A DNA stretch of 64,000 nucleotides from Serratia marcescens (GCF_001902635.1 NZ_MJAO01000001.1:1-64000), one strand, 5' to 3'. Counted from the first letter of the stretch, positions 9,035 through 18,550 are shown. The notes: generated by a model from the sequence alone, not told the origin. Made by a program: numbers and translations.

Positions 9035-10066
9035 TCACCCTTGCGAACGCTGCTTGTGCTCCTCCCAGCGTTCGCTCAGCGCGCTGAGCGCCTTGTGCGC
9101 CTGCTGCCAGCGCTCGGAGTCGCGCAGTTCCTGACGGGTGAACTGACCGCGATGATATAACCGCTTCACCTTCTCTGCTTTGACCGGGGACAGGTTATCC
9201 AACACGCTGACCGCGCCGGCGCGGTTATTGCACACCAGGATCATGTCGCAACCGGCATCCAGCGCCGCCTGGCCGCGCTCGGCGTAGCTGCCCATAATGG
9301 CCGCGCCCTCCATCGACAGGTCGTCGGAGAAGATCACGCCGTCGAAGCCCAGTTCCTGACGCAGGATCTGCTGCAGCCAGTAAGGTGAGCCGCTGGCCGG
9401 ACGCGGGTCCGCTTCAGTATAGATGACGTGGGCCGGCATGACGGCGTCCAGCAGTTGGCGGTTGATCAGCTCGCGGAAGATCGCCATGTCGTGCTCGCGG
9501 ATCTGCGCCAGCGGCCGCGGATCGCGCGGGGTTTCCTTGTGCGAATCGGCGCTGACGGCACCATGCCCCGGGAAGTGTTTGCCGGTGGTTTTCATACCGG
9601 CGCTGTGCATACCGAGGATAAAACGTTCCGCCATCGCCAGCGCCTGCTGCGGATCGCTGTGGAAAGAACGCTCGCCGATCGCCGCGCTGCCGTGGCCGAT
9701 ATCCAGCACCGGCGCGAAGCTGATGTCGATATCCTGCGCGATCATCTCCGCCGCCATCAGCCAGCCGGCCTCCTGCGCCAAACGGCCGCCTTCCTGCGCA
9801 TCGTGCAGCGCGGCGAACGACTGCGCCGCCGGCAGACGGGTGAAACCCTCGCGGAAGCGCTGCACGCGCCCGCCTTCCTGGTCTACCGCCACCACCAGCC
9901 GATCGTGCGAGGCGGCGCGGATCTGGCGCACCAGCTCACGCAGCTGATCCGCATCGTGGTAGTTGCGGGTGAACAGGATCAGCCCGCCAACCAGCGGGTG
10001 TTTCAAAATCTCACGTTCTTCTGCGTCCAGCTCGTAGCCGGCGACATCTAACATTACTGGGCCCAC
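9035..10066 (-). CDS. nagZ: Beta-N-acetylhexosaminidase NagZ
   Basis: This cytoplasmic GH3 enzyme removes GlcNAc from 1,6-anhydro-muropeptides during peptidoglycan recycling, which sets the level of the AmpR inducer. The GH3 signature [14 protein letters not shown] supplies the His/Asp catalytic dyad near residue 175, and the nucleophile region [10 protein letters not shown] is intact. The start is set at GTG 10066: GAGG precedes it and translation then begins [16 protein letters not shown] exactly as E. coli NagZ. A second GTG six bases upstream is less well placed. The length is 343 residues. In species with inducible AmpC, such as Serratia, NagZ matters for beta-lactam response. Confidence 0.95.
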   Translation of the reverse strand: MGPVMLDVAGYELDAEEREILKHPLVGGLILFTRNYHDADQLRELVRQIRAASHDRLVVAVDQEGGRVQRFREGFTRLPAAQSFAALHDAQEGGRLAQEAGWLMAAEMIAQDIDISFAPVLDIGHGSAAIGERSFHSDPQQALAMAERFILGMHSAGMKTTGKHFPGHGAVSADSHKETPRDPRPLAQIREHDMAIFRELINRQLLDAVMPAHVIYTEADPRPASGSPYWLQQILRQELGFDGVIFSDDLSMEGAAIMGSYAERGQAALDAGCDMILVCNNRAGAVSVLDNLSPVKAEKVKRLYHRGQFTRQELRDSERWQQAHKALSALSERWEEHKQRSQG

Positions 10067-10092
10067 GGGCACCTCACTTCATTATTGTTCGT

Positions 10093-10959
10093 TCAGAATT
10101 CGGATGATGATAAACAAAATCGCCGGCGCACCGCAGCGCCCCAGCGCAAAAATTCAGCGTCGCCGCTCTGCTGCCAGCGCACTTCAAACCACAGCAGCAT
10201 CAGATAATCCACCCACGGCAGCCAGCGCCGCACCTGTGCCTGCAGCCGGGCGACGTCGCGATAGCCCCGGCACACGTAGTGCTGCAAAAAGCGCTGCTGC
10301 TGCCCGGCCGACCAACCGTTGCCGCGAAACAGTGCGGCGATATCCAGCGCCACGTCGCCGTCGGCAGCGTACTCCCAGTCGATCAGCCGCAGCCCTTCGC
10401 CGGTCGCGAGCAGATTGCCCGGATGGATATCCATGTGCAGCGGCGCCAACCGCAGCGGCCGCGGCGGCACGCTCTGTAAGAAATGACGCTGCAGGCGCAG
10501 CCAGGCGGGGGTTAGACGCCGCGTATCCAGCTGCTGCCAGTAACGAATGAACTGCCGCCGCAGATCCAGCCGGTAACCGCTGAGCGGCCGCCGATGCAGT
10601 TCCGCCACCATCGCCGCCAGCTCACCGCACTGATTCAGCGCCGTAAATTCGGCATCTGTGACGACGTCACCTTCGAGCCATTCGAGTATAAGCCACTGAT
10701 TATTTTGCGCGAGAACCCGCGGCCCCAACCCCGGTGCACTGCGGCGCAAGACCTGCGCTTCCCGCCGTCGGCTCACGCCCAGCGCGCGTTTCTCCGCACT
10801 GTGTTGCCGCGCCAACAGCGTGACGCCTGAACCGTCGATGCGCCAGCTCTCGCCGGTCAGCCCCTGCACCGGGCTGAAACGACAACCGGCGGTATTCACC
10901 GCCGGCAGTCTGGTTTCCATCAATCTTCGCAGCGCGGCCTCAGCGGTTAACGGCGCCAT
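10093..10959 (-). CDS. thiK: Thiamine kinase ThiK
   Basis: This APH/choline-kinase-fold protein (288 residues) has the catalytic loop LAPLHMDIHPGNLL and the metal-binding segment LRLIDWEYAADGD (about residues 173-205), matching E. coli ThiK, which phosphorylates thiamine in salvage. The N-terminal lobe is more divergent than the C-terminal lobe. It overlaps the end of lpoB by 20 bases, so the two are translated from one message. Confidence 0.88.
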   Translation of the reverse strand: MAPLTAEAALRRLMETRLPAVNTAGCRFSPVQGLTGESWRIDGSGVTLLARQHSAEKRALGVSRRREAQVLRRSAPGLGPRVLAQNNQWLILEWLEGDVVTDAEFTALNQCGELAAMVAELHRRPLSGYRLDLRRQFIRYWQQLDTRRLTPAWLRLQRHFLQSVPPRPLRLAPLHMDIHPGNLLATGEGLRLIDWEYAADGDVALDIAALFRGNGWSAGQQQRFLQHYVCRGYRDVARLQAQVRRWLPWVDYLMLLWFEVRWQQSGDAEFLRWGAAVRRRFCLSSSEF

Positions 10960-11530
10960 TGCCCGACCAGACGATCTCGCCGGTTTGCACCAGCATCAGC
11001 TGCATGTCCAGCGCCGGTGACTTCACGTCACCGCTGACGTCGCTGTACAGCACGTACTGTGCGCCGACGATGCGCGCCAGGCCGATCGCCTTGCTGCGGG
11101 AGCCGAAGCTGTCATCCGCCGACAGACCCAGCGTTTGTCTGGCGCTGGTCAGCTTCGCTTCCGGCACCACGCTGAAGGTGGAGTTCGACGCCAGCGCCTT
11201 GTACAGCGCAGCGGTGGCTTTCCCCATTTGCAGCGAACCGTTGGTGTTGTTCTTGACGCTGTCCAACAGCAGCACGCTGCCGGCCGTCACGCCATCGGCC
11301 TTCAACATCTGATTCACCAGCGGCTGAACGCTGCCCAGCCAGTCGAGCTGCTGGATTTTTGGCGGCTGCGGCACCGGCTCGGTAGTCGGCGGTTGTGGCT
11401 GCTCTACCGGCGGCTTAGGCTGTTCCGGCTCGACGGTGACCGGCGGCAAAGGCTGTTCCGGCTCAGGCGGGCGCGACAGGCAGCCGCTCAGGGTTAATGC
11501 GGCCAGCGCCACTAAGACGTACTTTTTCAT
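10940..11530 (-). CDS. lpoB: Penicillin-binding protein activator LpoB
   Basis: This outer-membrane lipoprotein crosses the periplasm to activate PBP1b. It has a signal peptide with lipobox LSGC (Cys17). A proline/glutamine-rich linker of about 45 residues (PPEPEQPLPPVTVEPEQPKP and onward) follows, the flexible arm known in LpoB. After it comes the globular domain (residues about 65-196) containing LLLDSVKNNTNG and the conserved GARIVGAQ-like segment. The length is 196 residues (E. coli 213). Confidence 0.94.
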   Translation of the reverse strand: MKKYVLVALAALTLSGCLSRPPEPEQPLPPVTVEPEQPKPPVEQPQPPTTEPVPQPPKIQQLDWLGSVQPLVNQMLKADGVTAGSVLLLDSVKNNTNGSLQMGKATAALYKALASNSTFSVVPEAKLTSARQTLGLSADDSFGSRSKAIGLARIVGAQYVLYSDVSGDVKSPALDMQLMLVQTGEIVWSGNGAVNR

Positions 11531-11556
11531 GCTTTTTCTCCAAACCTGGCAAGCGC

Positions 11557-11946
11557 TTACAGATACAGGTGCAGACGCGCGCTTTTGGCGTCCAGATTGC
11601 CGTTAATCGAGTAGATTTTGGCGTCCGAGTTAGGCGCCACAACGATCTCGCGCGGTTTCTCGAAAGGACGGATATCCAGACCCTGTGCATCGTACCAGTA
11701 GAAACGGTAATGCACGGTGACCGGCGTCGGTTGACTGTTATTGAGCACCGAAACCGCCATCACCCGCCCGGCGTCGGACGAGATTGAGGGCGTATCGGCC
11801 AAAATGCCGGCGGTCAGCACCGAAGGGTCCATCACCACCGTCTGGCCCCGGTTGACCGCAATGCCGGACGGTGAACTGCACCCCATCAGCAACGCGGCGG
11901 GCAGCGCCAACGCCATCAGACAACGCAGAGTTTTTCTACCGCGCAT
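11557..11946 (-). CDS. ycfL: YcfL family lipoprotein
   Basis: This 129-residue predicted lipoprotein (signal peptide, LMGC box near Cys23) has a DUF1425 beta-sandwich domain (VLNNSQPTPVTVHYRFYWYD). It keeps its E. coli position between hinT and lpoB; the stop lies 26 bases before lpoB. Its function is unknown, but constant linkage to lpoB suggests an envelope role. Confidence 0.9.
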   Translation of the reverse strand: MRGRKTLRCLMALALPAALLMGCSSPSGIAVNRGQTVVMDPSVLTAGILADTPSISSDAGRVMAVSVLNNSQPTPVTVHYRFYWYDAQGLDIRPFEKPREIVVAPNSDAKIYSINGNLDAKSARLHLYL

Positions 11947-11957
11947 AGTTTCCTCGC

Positions 11958-12308
11958 TTAGCGTGACAGCAGCGGCCCCAGCGAACGGCCACCGACCAGG
12001 TGCATATGAATATGATAGACCTCCTGGCCGGCGTGGCGATTACAGTTGACGATCAGGCGGTAACCGTCCTCAGCGATCCCTTCCTGCTCGGCGATTTTCG
12101 CCGCGGCGGTGATCATGCGGCCCAGCGCGGCCTCGTGCTCCACGGTCACATCGTTGACGGTCGGGATCAGCACGTTGGGAACGATCAGCACGTGGGTGGG
12201 TGCCTGGGGGGAGATGTCACGGAAAGCGGTGACCAGTTCATCCTGGTAAACCACATCAGCAGGGATTTCGCGGCGGATAATTTTACTGAAAATCGTTTCT
12301 TCGGCCAT
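11958..12308 (-). CDS. hinT: HIT-family purine nucleoside phosphoramidase HinT
   Basis: The 116-residue protein has the histidine triad near its C-terminus ([14 protein letters not shown]) and the Hint N-terminal pattern [19 protein letters not shown]. It hydrolyses AMP-lysine-type phosphoramidates. It is the first gene of the leftward hinT-ycfL-lpoB-thiK-nagZ-ycfP run. Confidence 0.95.
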   Translation of the reverse strand: MAEETIFSKIIRREIPADVVYQDELVTAFRDISPQAPTHVLIVPNVLIPTVNDVTVEHEAALGRMITAAAKIAEQEGIAEDGYRLIVNCNRHAGQEVYHIHMHLVGGRSLGPLLSR

Positions 12309-12529
12309 CTGGCGTTCCTTGTTTTACACAATTAGCTGTACGCAGTATGAGTGACAAATTCTACTGCTTTCAACCTGATTGCGCACTTTCCGCGTCGAGT
12401 GATGCAGATTCGCGCAGGCCGGCGCCCCGCTTGTGCATCTTTTCACTTTGGTTATTCACTATTGTTGCTTTACTTGCCCCACGCCGCCGCCAATAGTAAC
12501 CCAATGATTAACAAAGGATAGAGGGCAAC

Positions 12530-13435
12530 ATGCCACTGAGAATATCGGCGCTGTGTGCGCTGCTGCTGAGCGCTGCCGTTCAGGCGGCCCCGGCGGGCGG
12601 TATCGACCTGCAGGCTAACCGGCAGCCGATACACGCAGAGCAGAATCCTGCCGCTATCGCACTGATTCCGGCGAACTTTCACTTCGCGGTGCCCGGCAAG
12701 CTGACGGTGGCGGTAGCGTTCGAGAACTCCCCGCCGCTGGCGCTGTTCGCCGAGGACAATAAAACGCTGATCGGCAGCGATCCGGACATCGCCCGCCTGG
12801 TGGCCGACAGCCTCGGGCTGGAGCTGAATCTGGTACCCACCTCCTGGGAGGATTGGCCGCTGGGCATCAGTACCGGTAAATACGATGCGGCAATTTTCAA
12901 CATCGCCGTCACCAAACAGCGCAAGACCAAGTTCGACTTTGCCACCTACCGGGTGGACACGCTGGGCTTTTACGTCAAATCCACCAGCAACATCACCTCA
13001 ATCAACCGGCCGCAGGACGTCGCCGGGCTACGGATCATCGTAGGATCCGGTACCAATCAAGAAAACATACTGCTGGGATGGGATAAGCAAAACCGTGCCG
13101 CCGGGCTGCCGCCGGTACAGCCGATCTATGTGACCGACGACGCCGCCACCAACCTGAGCATTCAGTCCGGGCGCGCCGACGCTTTCTTCGGCCCCCACTC
13201 CACCGGCGCCTACAAGGCGGCGCTGACCGGCAAGACCAAAATGGTCGGCATCGGCCCCAGCGTGGCCTACGTGGCGGTTACCAGCAAGAGAGGCAATGGT
13301 CTGGTGAACGCCATCAACGCCGCCATCAACGGCGTCATCGTCAGCGGCGAATACGCGCAGGTGCTGGAACGCTGGGGCGAAGGCGACGAAAAGGTCGAGC
13401 GCTCTACCATCAACCCGCCGGGCATTGGCGACTAG
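12530..13435 (+). CDS. ABC transporter periplasmic substrate-binding protein (family 3 type)
   Basis: This 301-residue protein has a clear signal peptide (LSAAVQAAPA, cleavage near residue 20) and the bilobal family-3 solute-binding fold: LTVAVAFENSPPLALFAEDN, GSDPDIARLVADSLGLELN, WPLGISTGKYDAAIFNIAVT. Such proteins bind polar amino acids or opines and deliver them to an inner-membrane permease. No permease or ATPase gene is beside it, so its partner is elsewhere or it acts otherwise. It ends convergently with the HxlR gene, and the two stops share the bases CTAG. Confidence 0.85.
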   Translation: MPLRISALCALLLSAAVQAAPAGGIDLQANRQPIHAEQNPAAIALIPANFHFAVPGKLTVAVAFENSPPLALFAEDNKTLIGSDPDIARLVADSLGLELNLVPTSWEDWPLGISTGKYDAAIFNIAVTKQRKTKFDFATYRVDTLGFYVKSTSNITSINRPQDVAGLRIIVGSGTNQENILLGWDKQNRAAGLPPVQPIYVTDDAATNLSIQSGRADAFFGPHSTGAYKAALTGKTKMVGIGPSVAYVAVTSKRGNGLVNAINAAINGVIVSGEYAQVLERWGEGDEKVERSTINPPGIGD

Positions 13436-13809
13436 CCGCCGATCAGCTGCGGCGCGTGTCGGCGCATCCACTCGGCCAGCGAGTCCAGCGTCGGCCGCAG
13501 CGACGTGCCCAGCGCAGTGATGTGATACTCCACCCGCGGCGGCACTTCGGGAAACACCTGCCGTGTCACCAGGCCGCGCTGTTCGAACAACCGCAGCTGA
13601 CGCGTCAGCTCTTTCTGCGCAATGGGCGCCACCGCCCGCTGCAGCTCGCTGAATCGCACCGGGCCGTCGATCACGATCAGCCGGTACAGGATCGGTATCG
13701 CCCACTTGCCCGACACCAGATTGACGAAATCCACCATCGGACAGGGTTCGCCCGCCGTCGGCAACGCCGCCAAATTATTTTCCGCCGGTAATGGCGCTTG
13801 TGCCGTCAT
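13432..13809 (-). CDS. HxlR family winged-helix regulator
   Basis: This 125-residue regulator has the HxlR core: CPMVDFVNLVSGKWAIPILY, LQRAVAPIAQKELTRQLRLF and the wing EVPPRVEYHITALG. A cysteine (Cys23) lies at the usual HxlR N-terminal position, where several members sense electrophiles. It is divergent from an SDR oxidoreductase across a 99-base gap, which makes that enzyme the likely target. Confidence 0.88.
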   Translation of the reverse strand: MTAQAPLPAENNLAALPTAGEPCPMVDFVNLVSGKWAIPILYRLIVIDGPVRFSELQRAVAPIAQKELTRQLRLFEQRGLVTRQVFPEVPPRVEYHITALGTSLRPTLDSLAEWMRRHAPQLIGG

Positions 13810-13828
13810 TTCATCCCACCTCGTCTTT

Positions 13829-13860
13829 TAGTATCCAAAAGGTGCCTACTATGCAAAAGG
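13829..13860. promoter_or_regulatory. Candidate HxlR operator
   Basis: The gap between the HxlR gene and the SDR gene contains TAGTA (13829-13833) and TACTA (13847-13851) as an inverted pair. It also has a direct repeat CAAAAGG at 13836-13842 and 13854-13860, 18 bases apart, which fits two turns of one helix face. Confidence 0.45.
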
Positions 13861-13908
13861 AACTATAGCGCAAATAATGCCGCAACTGACGCTAAAGAGG
13901 AATCGGTT

Positions 13909-14658
13909 ATGTCACGACTGCAAGGCAAATATGCATTGATTACCGGCGGTACCAGCGGCATCGGGTTGGAAACCGCCCGCCAGTTCATCGCCGAGGGTGC
14001 GACGGTGGCGATCACCGGGCGCAGCCAAAATGCCCTGGACGCGGCGGGCCAGGTGTTGGCGGGCAAGGCGCTGTTGCTGCTGAGCGACGCCGGCAGCATC
14101 CCGCAGCAGCGCGAACTGGCGCAGCAGCTGGGGCAGCAATGGCCACGGCTGGACGTTCTGTACATCAACGCCGGCGATGTCACGCATCGCCCGCTGCAGG
14201 AATGGGATGAGCAGAGCTATCAGCGGCTGATGGACATCAACCTGAAGGGGCCGTTCTTTCTGATCCAGGCGCTGCTGCCGCTGCTGGCCAACCCTTCTTC
14301 GGTGATCCTGTGCGGGTCGGTCAGCGCCCATATCGGCCTGCCGCAGAGCAGCGCTTACGCCGCCAGCAAGGCCGGCTTGCTGTCCCTGGCCAGAACGCTC
14401 TCCGGCGAGCTGCACACGCGCGGCATTCGCTTTAACGGCCTGAGCCCTGGCCCGACAGAAACGCCGGCTCTGGGCAAGCTGGGGCTGGCGGAGGCGGATG
14501 AACAGGCATTGCGCGACGATATCCGCGCGCTGGTGCCGATTGGCCGCATGGGCAGCGTGCGGGAACTGGCCAAAGCGGCGGTGTTTCTGGCCGCGGATGA
14601 GTCGGCGTTTATGGTCGGCGCCGAGCTGCAGATGGACGGCGGCGTGGGGAACTTATAA
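13909..14658 (+). CDS. SDR family NAD(P)-dependent oxidoreductase
   Basis: This 249-residue classical short-chain dehydrogenase has the cofactor motif TGGTSGIGLETA, the NAG-type segment YINAGDV, the catalytic serine in CGSVSAHIG and the Tyr/Lys pair in SSAYAASKAG. ATG 13909 is preceded by AAGAGG; the upstream extension of the frame to 13798 has no domain content. The substrate is unknown. Divergence from an HxlR gene suggests induction by a reactive carbonyl or quinone. Confidence 0.9.
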   Translation: MSRLQGKYALITGGTSGIGLETARQFIAEGATVAITGRSQNALDAAGQVLAGKALLLLSDAGSIPQQRELAQQLGQQWPRLDVLYINAGDVTHRPLQEWDEQSYQRLMDINLKGPFFLIQALLPLLANPSSVILCGSVSAHIGLPQSSAYAASKAGLLSLARTLSGELHTRGIRFNGLSPGPTETPALGKLGLAEADEQALRDDIRALVPIGRMGSVRELAKAAVFLAADESAFMVGAELQMDGGVGNL

Positions 14659-14680
14659 TTTAGCGGCGCGGCCCGAAAGA

Positions 14681-15985
14681 TCACCCCAACCCGGGGATAT
14701 CGACGCCGAAAGTCTGCAACAGCAGCACCACGTTGAGCAGTACGATCACCACCGTGCCGACCACCGCGGCCAAGCTGGTCCAGCGGCCGTTGGCGAACTC
14801 GCCCATGATGTCGCGGCGGCGAGTGAACATCACCAGCGCGATCATCGGCGCCGGCAGCGCCAGGCTCAACACCACCTGGCTGTAGACCAAAGCGTCAGTG
14901 GCGTTAACGCCCATCGCCACCACGATAAACGCCGGCACCATGGTGACCAGGCGGCGCACCCACACCGGGATGCGGAAACCGACGAAGCCCTGCATGATCA
15001 TCTGCCCAGCCATGGTGCCCACCACCGAACTGGAGATGCCGGAGGCGATCAGCGAAGCGAGGAAGATACCGGCGGCGGCAGCGCCGAACAGCGGCGTCAG
15101 CGTATGGTAGGCGGTGCCGATCTCGGCCACGTCGCTGTTACCGGCGTGGAAAGCGCTCGAGGCCATGATCACCATCGCGATATTCACCAACCCGGCGAGC
15201 GCCAGCGCGATCACCACCTCGATATTGGAGAAACGCAGCAGCTTGCGCCGCTCGCCGTTATCGCTGGCCGGGCTGCGGTGCTGGGTCAGCCCCGAGTGCA
15301 GAAAAATGGCGTGCGGCATCACGGTGGCGCCGATAATGCCGACGGCGATGGTCAACGCCTGCGCGTCCGGCAACTGCGGCGTCACCATGCCGATGCCCGC
15401 CGCCTGCCAGTCCACCGGCACGATAAACATCTCCAGCAGATAGCACAGCGCGATGATACCCACCAGGCCGCCGATCATCAGTTCAACCGGGCGGAAGCCC
15501 TTCTTTTCCACCATCAGCAACGCATAGGTGATCACCGCCGTCACGCCCATCCCCGCCAGCAGCGGCATGTGGAACAACAGCGCCAGCGCGATCGCCCCAC
15601 CGAGAAACTCCGCCAGATCGGTGGCCATTGCCGCCACTTCGCTGAGCAGCCACATGCCAATCACCACCGGCCGTGAAAACTGGTCGCGGCACATCTCCGC
15701 CAGATTGCGGTTGGTAACGATGCCGAGCTTGGCCGACAGCGCCTGGAACAGCATGGCGATCAGGTTGGCCATCACCACCACCCACAGCAGGCTATAGCCG
15801 TATTTTGCACCGGCCTGAATGTTGGTGGCGAAGTTGCCGGGATCCATATAGGCGATAGAGGCAATCACCGCCGGGCCGGCGAACAGCAGCGGCGTAAAGG
15901 CGCCGCGCTTGCGCCCGGCAAGAGCAGCGCCAATCGCGATGTTGGTCCGTTCGGTTAACGATGGAGTGGTCGCCGCGTCGCGCAT
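14681..15985 (-). CDS. mntH: Nramp divalent metal cation transporter MntH
   Basis: This proton-coupled Mn2+/Fe2+ importer of the inner membrane has 434 residues and eleven predicted helices. The Nramp metal-binding motifs are intact: DPGN in helix 1 (AYMDPGNFATNIQAG) and MPH in helix 6 (GATVMPHAIFLHSG). It is divergent from mntR across 230 bases that hold an MntR-box-like palindrome. The long N-terminus (about 30 residues before the first helix) is typical of enteric MntH. Confidence 0.95.
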   Translation of the reverse strand: MRDAATTPSLTERTNIAIGAALAGRKRGAFTPLLFAGPAVIASIAYMDPGNFATNIQAGAKYGYSLLWVVVMANLIAMLFQALSAKLGIVTNRNLAEMCRDQFSRPVVIGMWLLSEVAAMATDLAEFLGGAIALALLFHMPLLAGMGVTAVITYALLMVEKKGFRPVELMIGGLVGIIALCYLLEMFIVPVDWQAAGIGMVTPQLPDAQALTIAVGIIGATVMPHAIFLHSGLTQHRSPASDNGERRKLLRFSNIEVVIALALAGLVNIAMVIMASSAFHAGNSDVAEIGTAYHTLTPLFGAAAAGIFLASLIASGISSSVVGTMAGQMIMQGFVGFRIPVWVRRLVTMVPAFIVVAMGVNATDALVYSQVVLSLALPAPMIALVMFTRRRDIMGEFANGRWTSLAAVVGTVVIVLLNVVLLLQTFGVDIPGLG

Positions 15986-16034
15986 GAAGTACCCTTAGTC
16001 TTTAACTGGTTATTTTTCCACCTATCATGCTGAC

Positions 16035-16054
16035 AATGTAGCATCGGCTACACT
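16035..16054. promoter_or_regulatory. MntR-box-like palindrome between mntH and mntR
   Basis: AATGTAGC-ATCG-GCTACACT resembles the enteric MntR box AACATAGC-N4-GCTATGTT, keeping the TAGC/GCTA core and the four-base spacer. It lies 50 bases before the mntH start and could serve both divergent genes. Confidence 0.65.
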
Positions 16055-16215
16055 TTATGCAACCGGCGAAAATCACTGGCTTTGTGTAGAGATATTTCTA
16101 ACTACCACAATGCGCGGCATCGAATTGATAATGTGTGCTATTTGGACTAACTTAGGGCAAAGCTCCCCGCATGGCCGGGAGCCGTCATTTTTACGCTTAC
16201 AGGACGCCCCACGCT

Positions 16216-16677
16216 ATGGTTACCCGCGCGCCAGATAACGCCGACCGCCCCGACATGCCGGACGAAGCCGAGCACGCCCTGCGTTTTAGCCGCGCCCGCG
16301 AGGCGCAGTCCAATGCGCTGATCGAAGATTACGTCGAGCTGATTGCCGATTTACTGCAAAGCACCCGTGAAGCCAGAACCACCGATATCGCGCGCCGCTT
16401 CGGCGTGTCTCATCCGACGGCGATCAAAAACATCGCGCGCCTGAAAAGCGCCGGCTTGGTGGAGTCTCGCCCCTATCGCGGGGTATTTTTGACGGAGGAA
16501 GGCGAACAGTTGGCGCAGAAGGTACGCCGCCGCCACCGCATCGTGGTCGACCTGCTGATGTGCCTCGGGGTGCCTAGCGAAGCCGCCGAACTGGACAGCG
16601 AAGGGATTGAACACCATATCTCGAACGAAACGCTGGCGGTATTCGAAAGCTACCTGCAAAAACACGCCAAACCCTGA
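16216..16677 (+). CDS. mntR: Manganese-responsive transcriptional regulator MntR
   Basis: This DtxR-type regulator (153 residues, E. coli 155) has a winged helix near residues 45-90 (ARTTDIARRFGVSHPTAIKN, RGVFLTEEGEQLA) and a dimerisation/metal domain with GIEHHISNETL. ATG 16216 is preferred to 16171 by length and an AGGA upstream. It represses mntH when manganese is plentiful. The next gene starts 14 bases downstream. Confidence 0.93.
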   Translation: MVTRAPDNADRPDMPDEAEHALRFSRAREAQSNALIEDYVELIADLLQSTREARTTDIARRFGVSHPTAIKNIARLKSAGLVESRPYRGVFLTEEGEQLAQKVRRRHRIVVDLLMCLGVPSEAAELDSEGIEHHISNETLAVFESYLQKHAKP

Positions 16678-16691
16678 ATTTCGGAGCGCTG

Positions 16692-17057
16692 ATGAGCTAC
16701 GCCGTGCAGCAAATCCATAACCTGCGCCTGGTGGTTTTCGCCGAAGCCGGGCCGATGCTGAAAGGCGCAAGCGATGTCAGTTTATTTATCGCCCCCGCTT
16801 TTGAACACGATGCCGGGATGCTGGTTATCCCCGTCAACCGCCTCGACGCCGCCTTCTTCCAGTTAAGAAGCGGCCTGGCCGGCACCGTATTGCAGAAATT
16901 CATCAACTACCGCCTGCGCGTCGCGCTGCTGGGCGATATCTCCCCCTGGCTGGCGCAAAGTAACGCACTGCAAGACTTCGTGCGTGAAGCCAACCGCGGC
17001 GAACAGGTCTGGTTCCTCCCTTCTCCCGCTGAACTAAATCAGCGCCTTGGTGCCTGA
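16692..17057 (+). CDS. DUF4180 domain protein
   Basis: The 121-residue protein matches the DUF4180 pattern (KFINYRLRVALLGDISPW ... LQDFVREANRGEQVWF). No catalytic motif is evident. A ribosome site GGAG precedes the ATG. It follows mntR by 14 bases and should be co-transcribed, so its level may follow manganese status. Its function is unknown. Confidence 0.8.
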   Translation: MSYAVQQIHNLRLVVFAEAGPMLKGASDVSLFIAPAFEHDAGMLVIPVNRLDAAFFQLRSGLAGTVLQKFINYRLRVALLGDISPWLAQSNALQDFVREANRGEQVWFLPSPAELNQRLGA

Positions 17058-17068
17058 CGGCAGACAAC

Positions 17069-17094
17069 AAAAAAGGGAGGCTTTCGCCTCCCTT
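17069..17094 (-). terminator. ptsG terminator
   Basis: Stem AAGGGAGGC/GCCTCCCTT (17073-17081, 17086-17094) is followed on the minus strand by six T. It ends ptsG and also lies just after the DUF4180 stop on the other strand. Confidence 0.85.
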
Positions 17095-17113
17095 GGTAAC
17101 TCCCCTGCCTGAA

Positions 17114-18547
17114 TCAGTGATTACGGATGTATTCGTCCATATCGGTTTTCAGGTTGTCGGACTTAGTGCCGAAGATGGCCTGCACGCCGGAGCCTGCAAC
17201 GACTACACCGGCTGCGCCCAGTTTCTTCAGGCCCGCCTGGTCAACTTTGGACACGTCGGCCACGCTGACGCGCAGACGGGTGATGCAAGCATCCAGGTTA
17301 GTGATGTTTTCTTTACCGCCGAAAGCCTGAACCAGCGCCGCGGACATTTCGGAACCGCCCTGCGCAGTCTGCTCGGCAGCGGTGTCTTCACGGCCCGGGG
17401 TTTTCAGATCCAGTTTGGCGATCAGCACGCGGAAGATGGTGTAGTACACCAGACCGTAGACGATGCCGACGATCGGGAACAGCCAGATTTTGCTGCTGTT
17501 GCCGCTCAGTACGATAAAGTCAATCAGGCCGTGCGAGAAGCTGGTGCCGTCACGCATGCCCAACAGGATGCAGATTGGGAACGCCAGGCCAGCCAGGATA
17601 GCGTGGATCACGTACAGGATCGGCGCTACGAACATGAAGGAGAACTCGATCGGCTCGGTGATACCGGTCAGGAACGAGGTCAGCGCGGCGGAGATCATGA
17701 TGCCGCCGACTTTCGCGCGGTTTTCCGGCTTGGCCGAGTGCCAGATGGCGATGGCCGCCGCAGGCAGACCGTACATTTTGAACAGGAAGCCGCCGGACAG
17801 TTTACCCGCGGTTGGGTCACCCGCCATGTAGCGAGGGATGTCGCCGTGGAACACCTGGCCCGCCGCGTTGGTGAACTCACCAATTTGCATTTGGAACGGT
17901 ACGTTCCAGATGTGGTGCAGACCGAACGGCACCAGCGCACGTTCAACCACGCCGTAGATGCCGAAGGCCACGACCGGGTTCTGATAAGCCGCCCACTGCG
18001 AGAAGGTCTGGATAGCCGTACCGATCGGTGGCCAGATGAAGGACAGCACTACGCCCAGAACGATCGCCGCCAGACCGGAAATGATCGGCACGAAACGCTT
18101 ACCGGCAAAGAAGCCCAGGTATTCCGGCAGTTGAATGCGGAAGAAGCGGTTGAACATATAGGCCGCGATGGCACCGGAGATAATCCCCCCGAGCACACCG
18201 GTATCCGCCAGGTGTTTGGCCGCAATCTCTTCAGCCGGCAGGTGCAGCACCAGCGGCGCAACCACCGCCATGGTTTTCACCATGATGCCGTAAGCCACCA
18301 CCGCCGCCAGCGCGGAAACGCCGTCGTTGTTGGTGAAGCCCAAGGCGACGCCGATGGCGAAAATCAGCGGCATGTTGGCGAAGACCGAACCGCCCGCTTC
18401 CGCCATCACGTGGGAGACTACCGCAGGTAGCCAGCTAAAGTTGGCGGAGCCGACGCCCAGCAGGATACCTGCGATAGGCAACACGGACACCGGCAGCATG
18501 AGCGATTTACCTACTTTTTGCAGGTTTGCAAATGCGTTCTTGAACAT
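17114..18547 (-). CDS. ptsG: PTS glucose-specific EIICB component PtsG
   Basis: This 477-residue enzyme (E. coli 477) imports and phosphorylates glucose. The EIIC domain has about ten membrane segments and the substrate-loop motif [16 protein letters not shown] linker and the EIIB domain follow, with the phosphorylated cysteine in [15 protein letters not shown] (about residue 421). The start is ATG 18547, with AGGAG eleven bases upstream in the same leader context as E. coli; the upstream frame extension is not coding. Confidence 0.97.
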   Translation of the reverse strand: MFKNAFANLQKVGKSLMLPVSVLPIAGILLGVGSANFSWLPAVVSHVMAEAGGSVFANMPLIFAIGVALGFTNNDGVSALAAVVAYGIMVKTMAVVAPLVLHLPAEEIAAKHLADTGVLGGIISGAIAAYMFNRFFRIQLPEYLGFFAGKRFVPIISGLAAIVLGVVLSFIWPPIGTAIQTFSQWAAYQNPVVAFGIYGVVERALVPFGLHHIWNVPFQMQIGEFTNAAGQVFHGDIPRYMAGDPTAGKLSGGFLFKMYGLPAAAIAIWHSAKPENRAKVGGIMISAALTSFLTGITEPIEFSFMFVAPILYVIHAILAGLAFPICILLGMRDGTSFSHGLIDFIVLSGNSSKIWLFPIVGIVYGLVYYTIFRVLIAKLDLKTPGREDTAAEQTAQGGSEMSAALVQAFGGKENITNLDACITRLRVSVADVSKVDQAGLKKLGAAGVVVAGSGVQAIFGTKSDNLKTDMDEYIRNH

Positions 18548-18550
18548 AGT

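Noticed and set aside
17093-18430. 445-codon plus-strand ORF opposite ptsG
   Set aside because: It is antisense to ptsG, low-complexity and charged, and overlaps the ptsG terminator.
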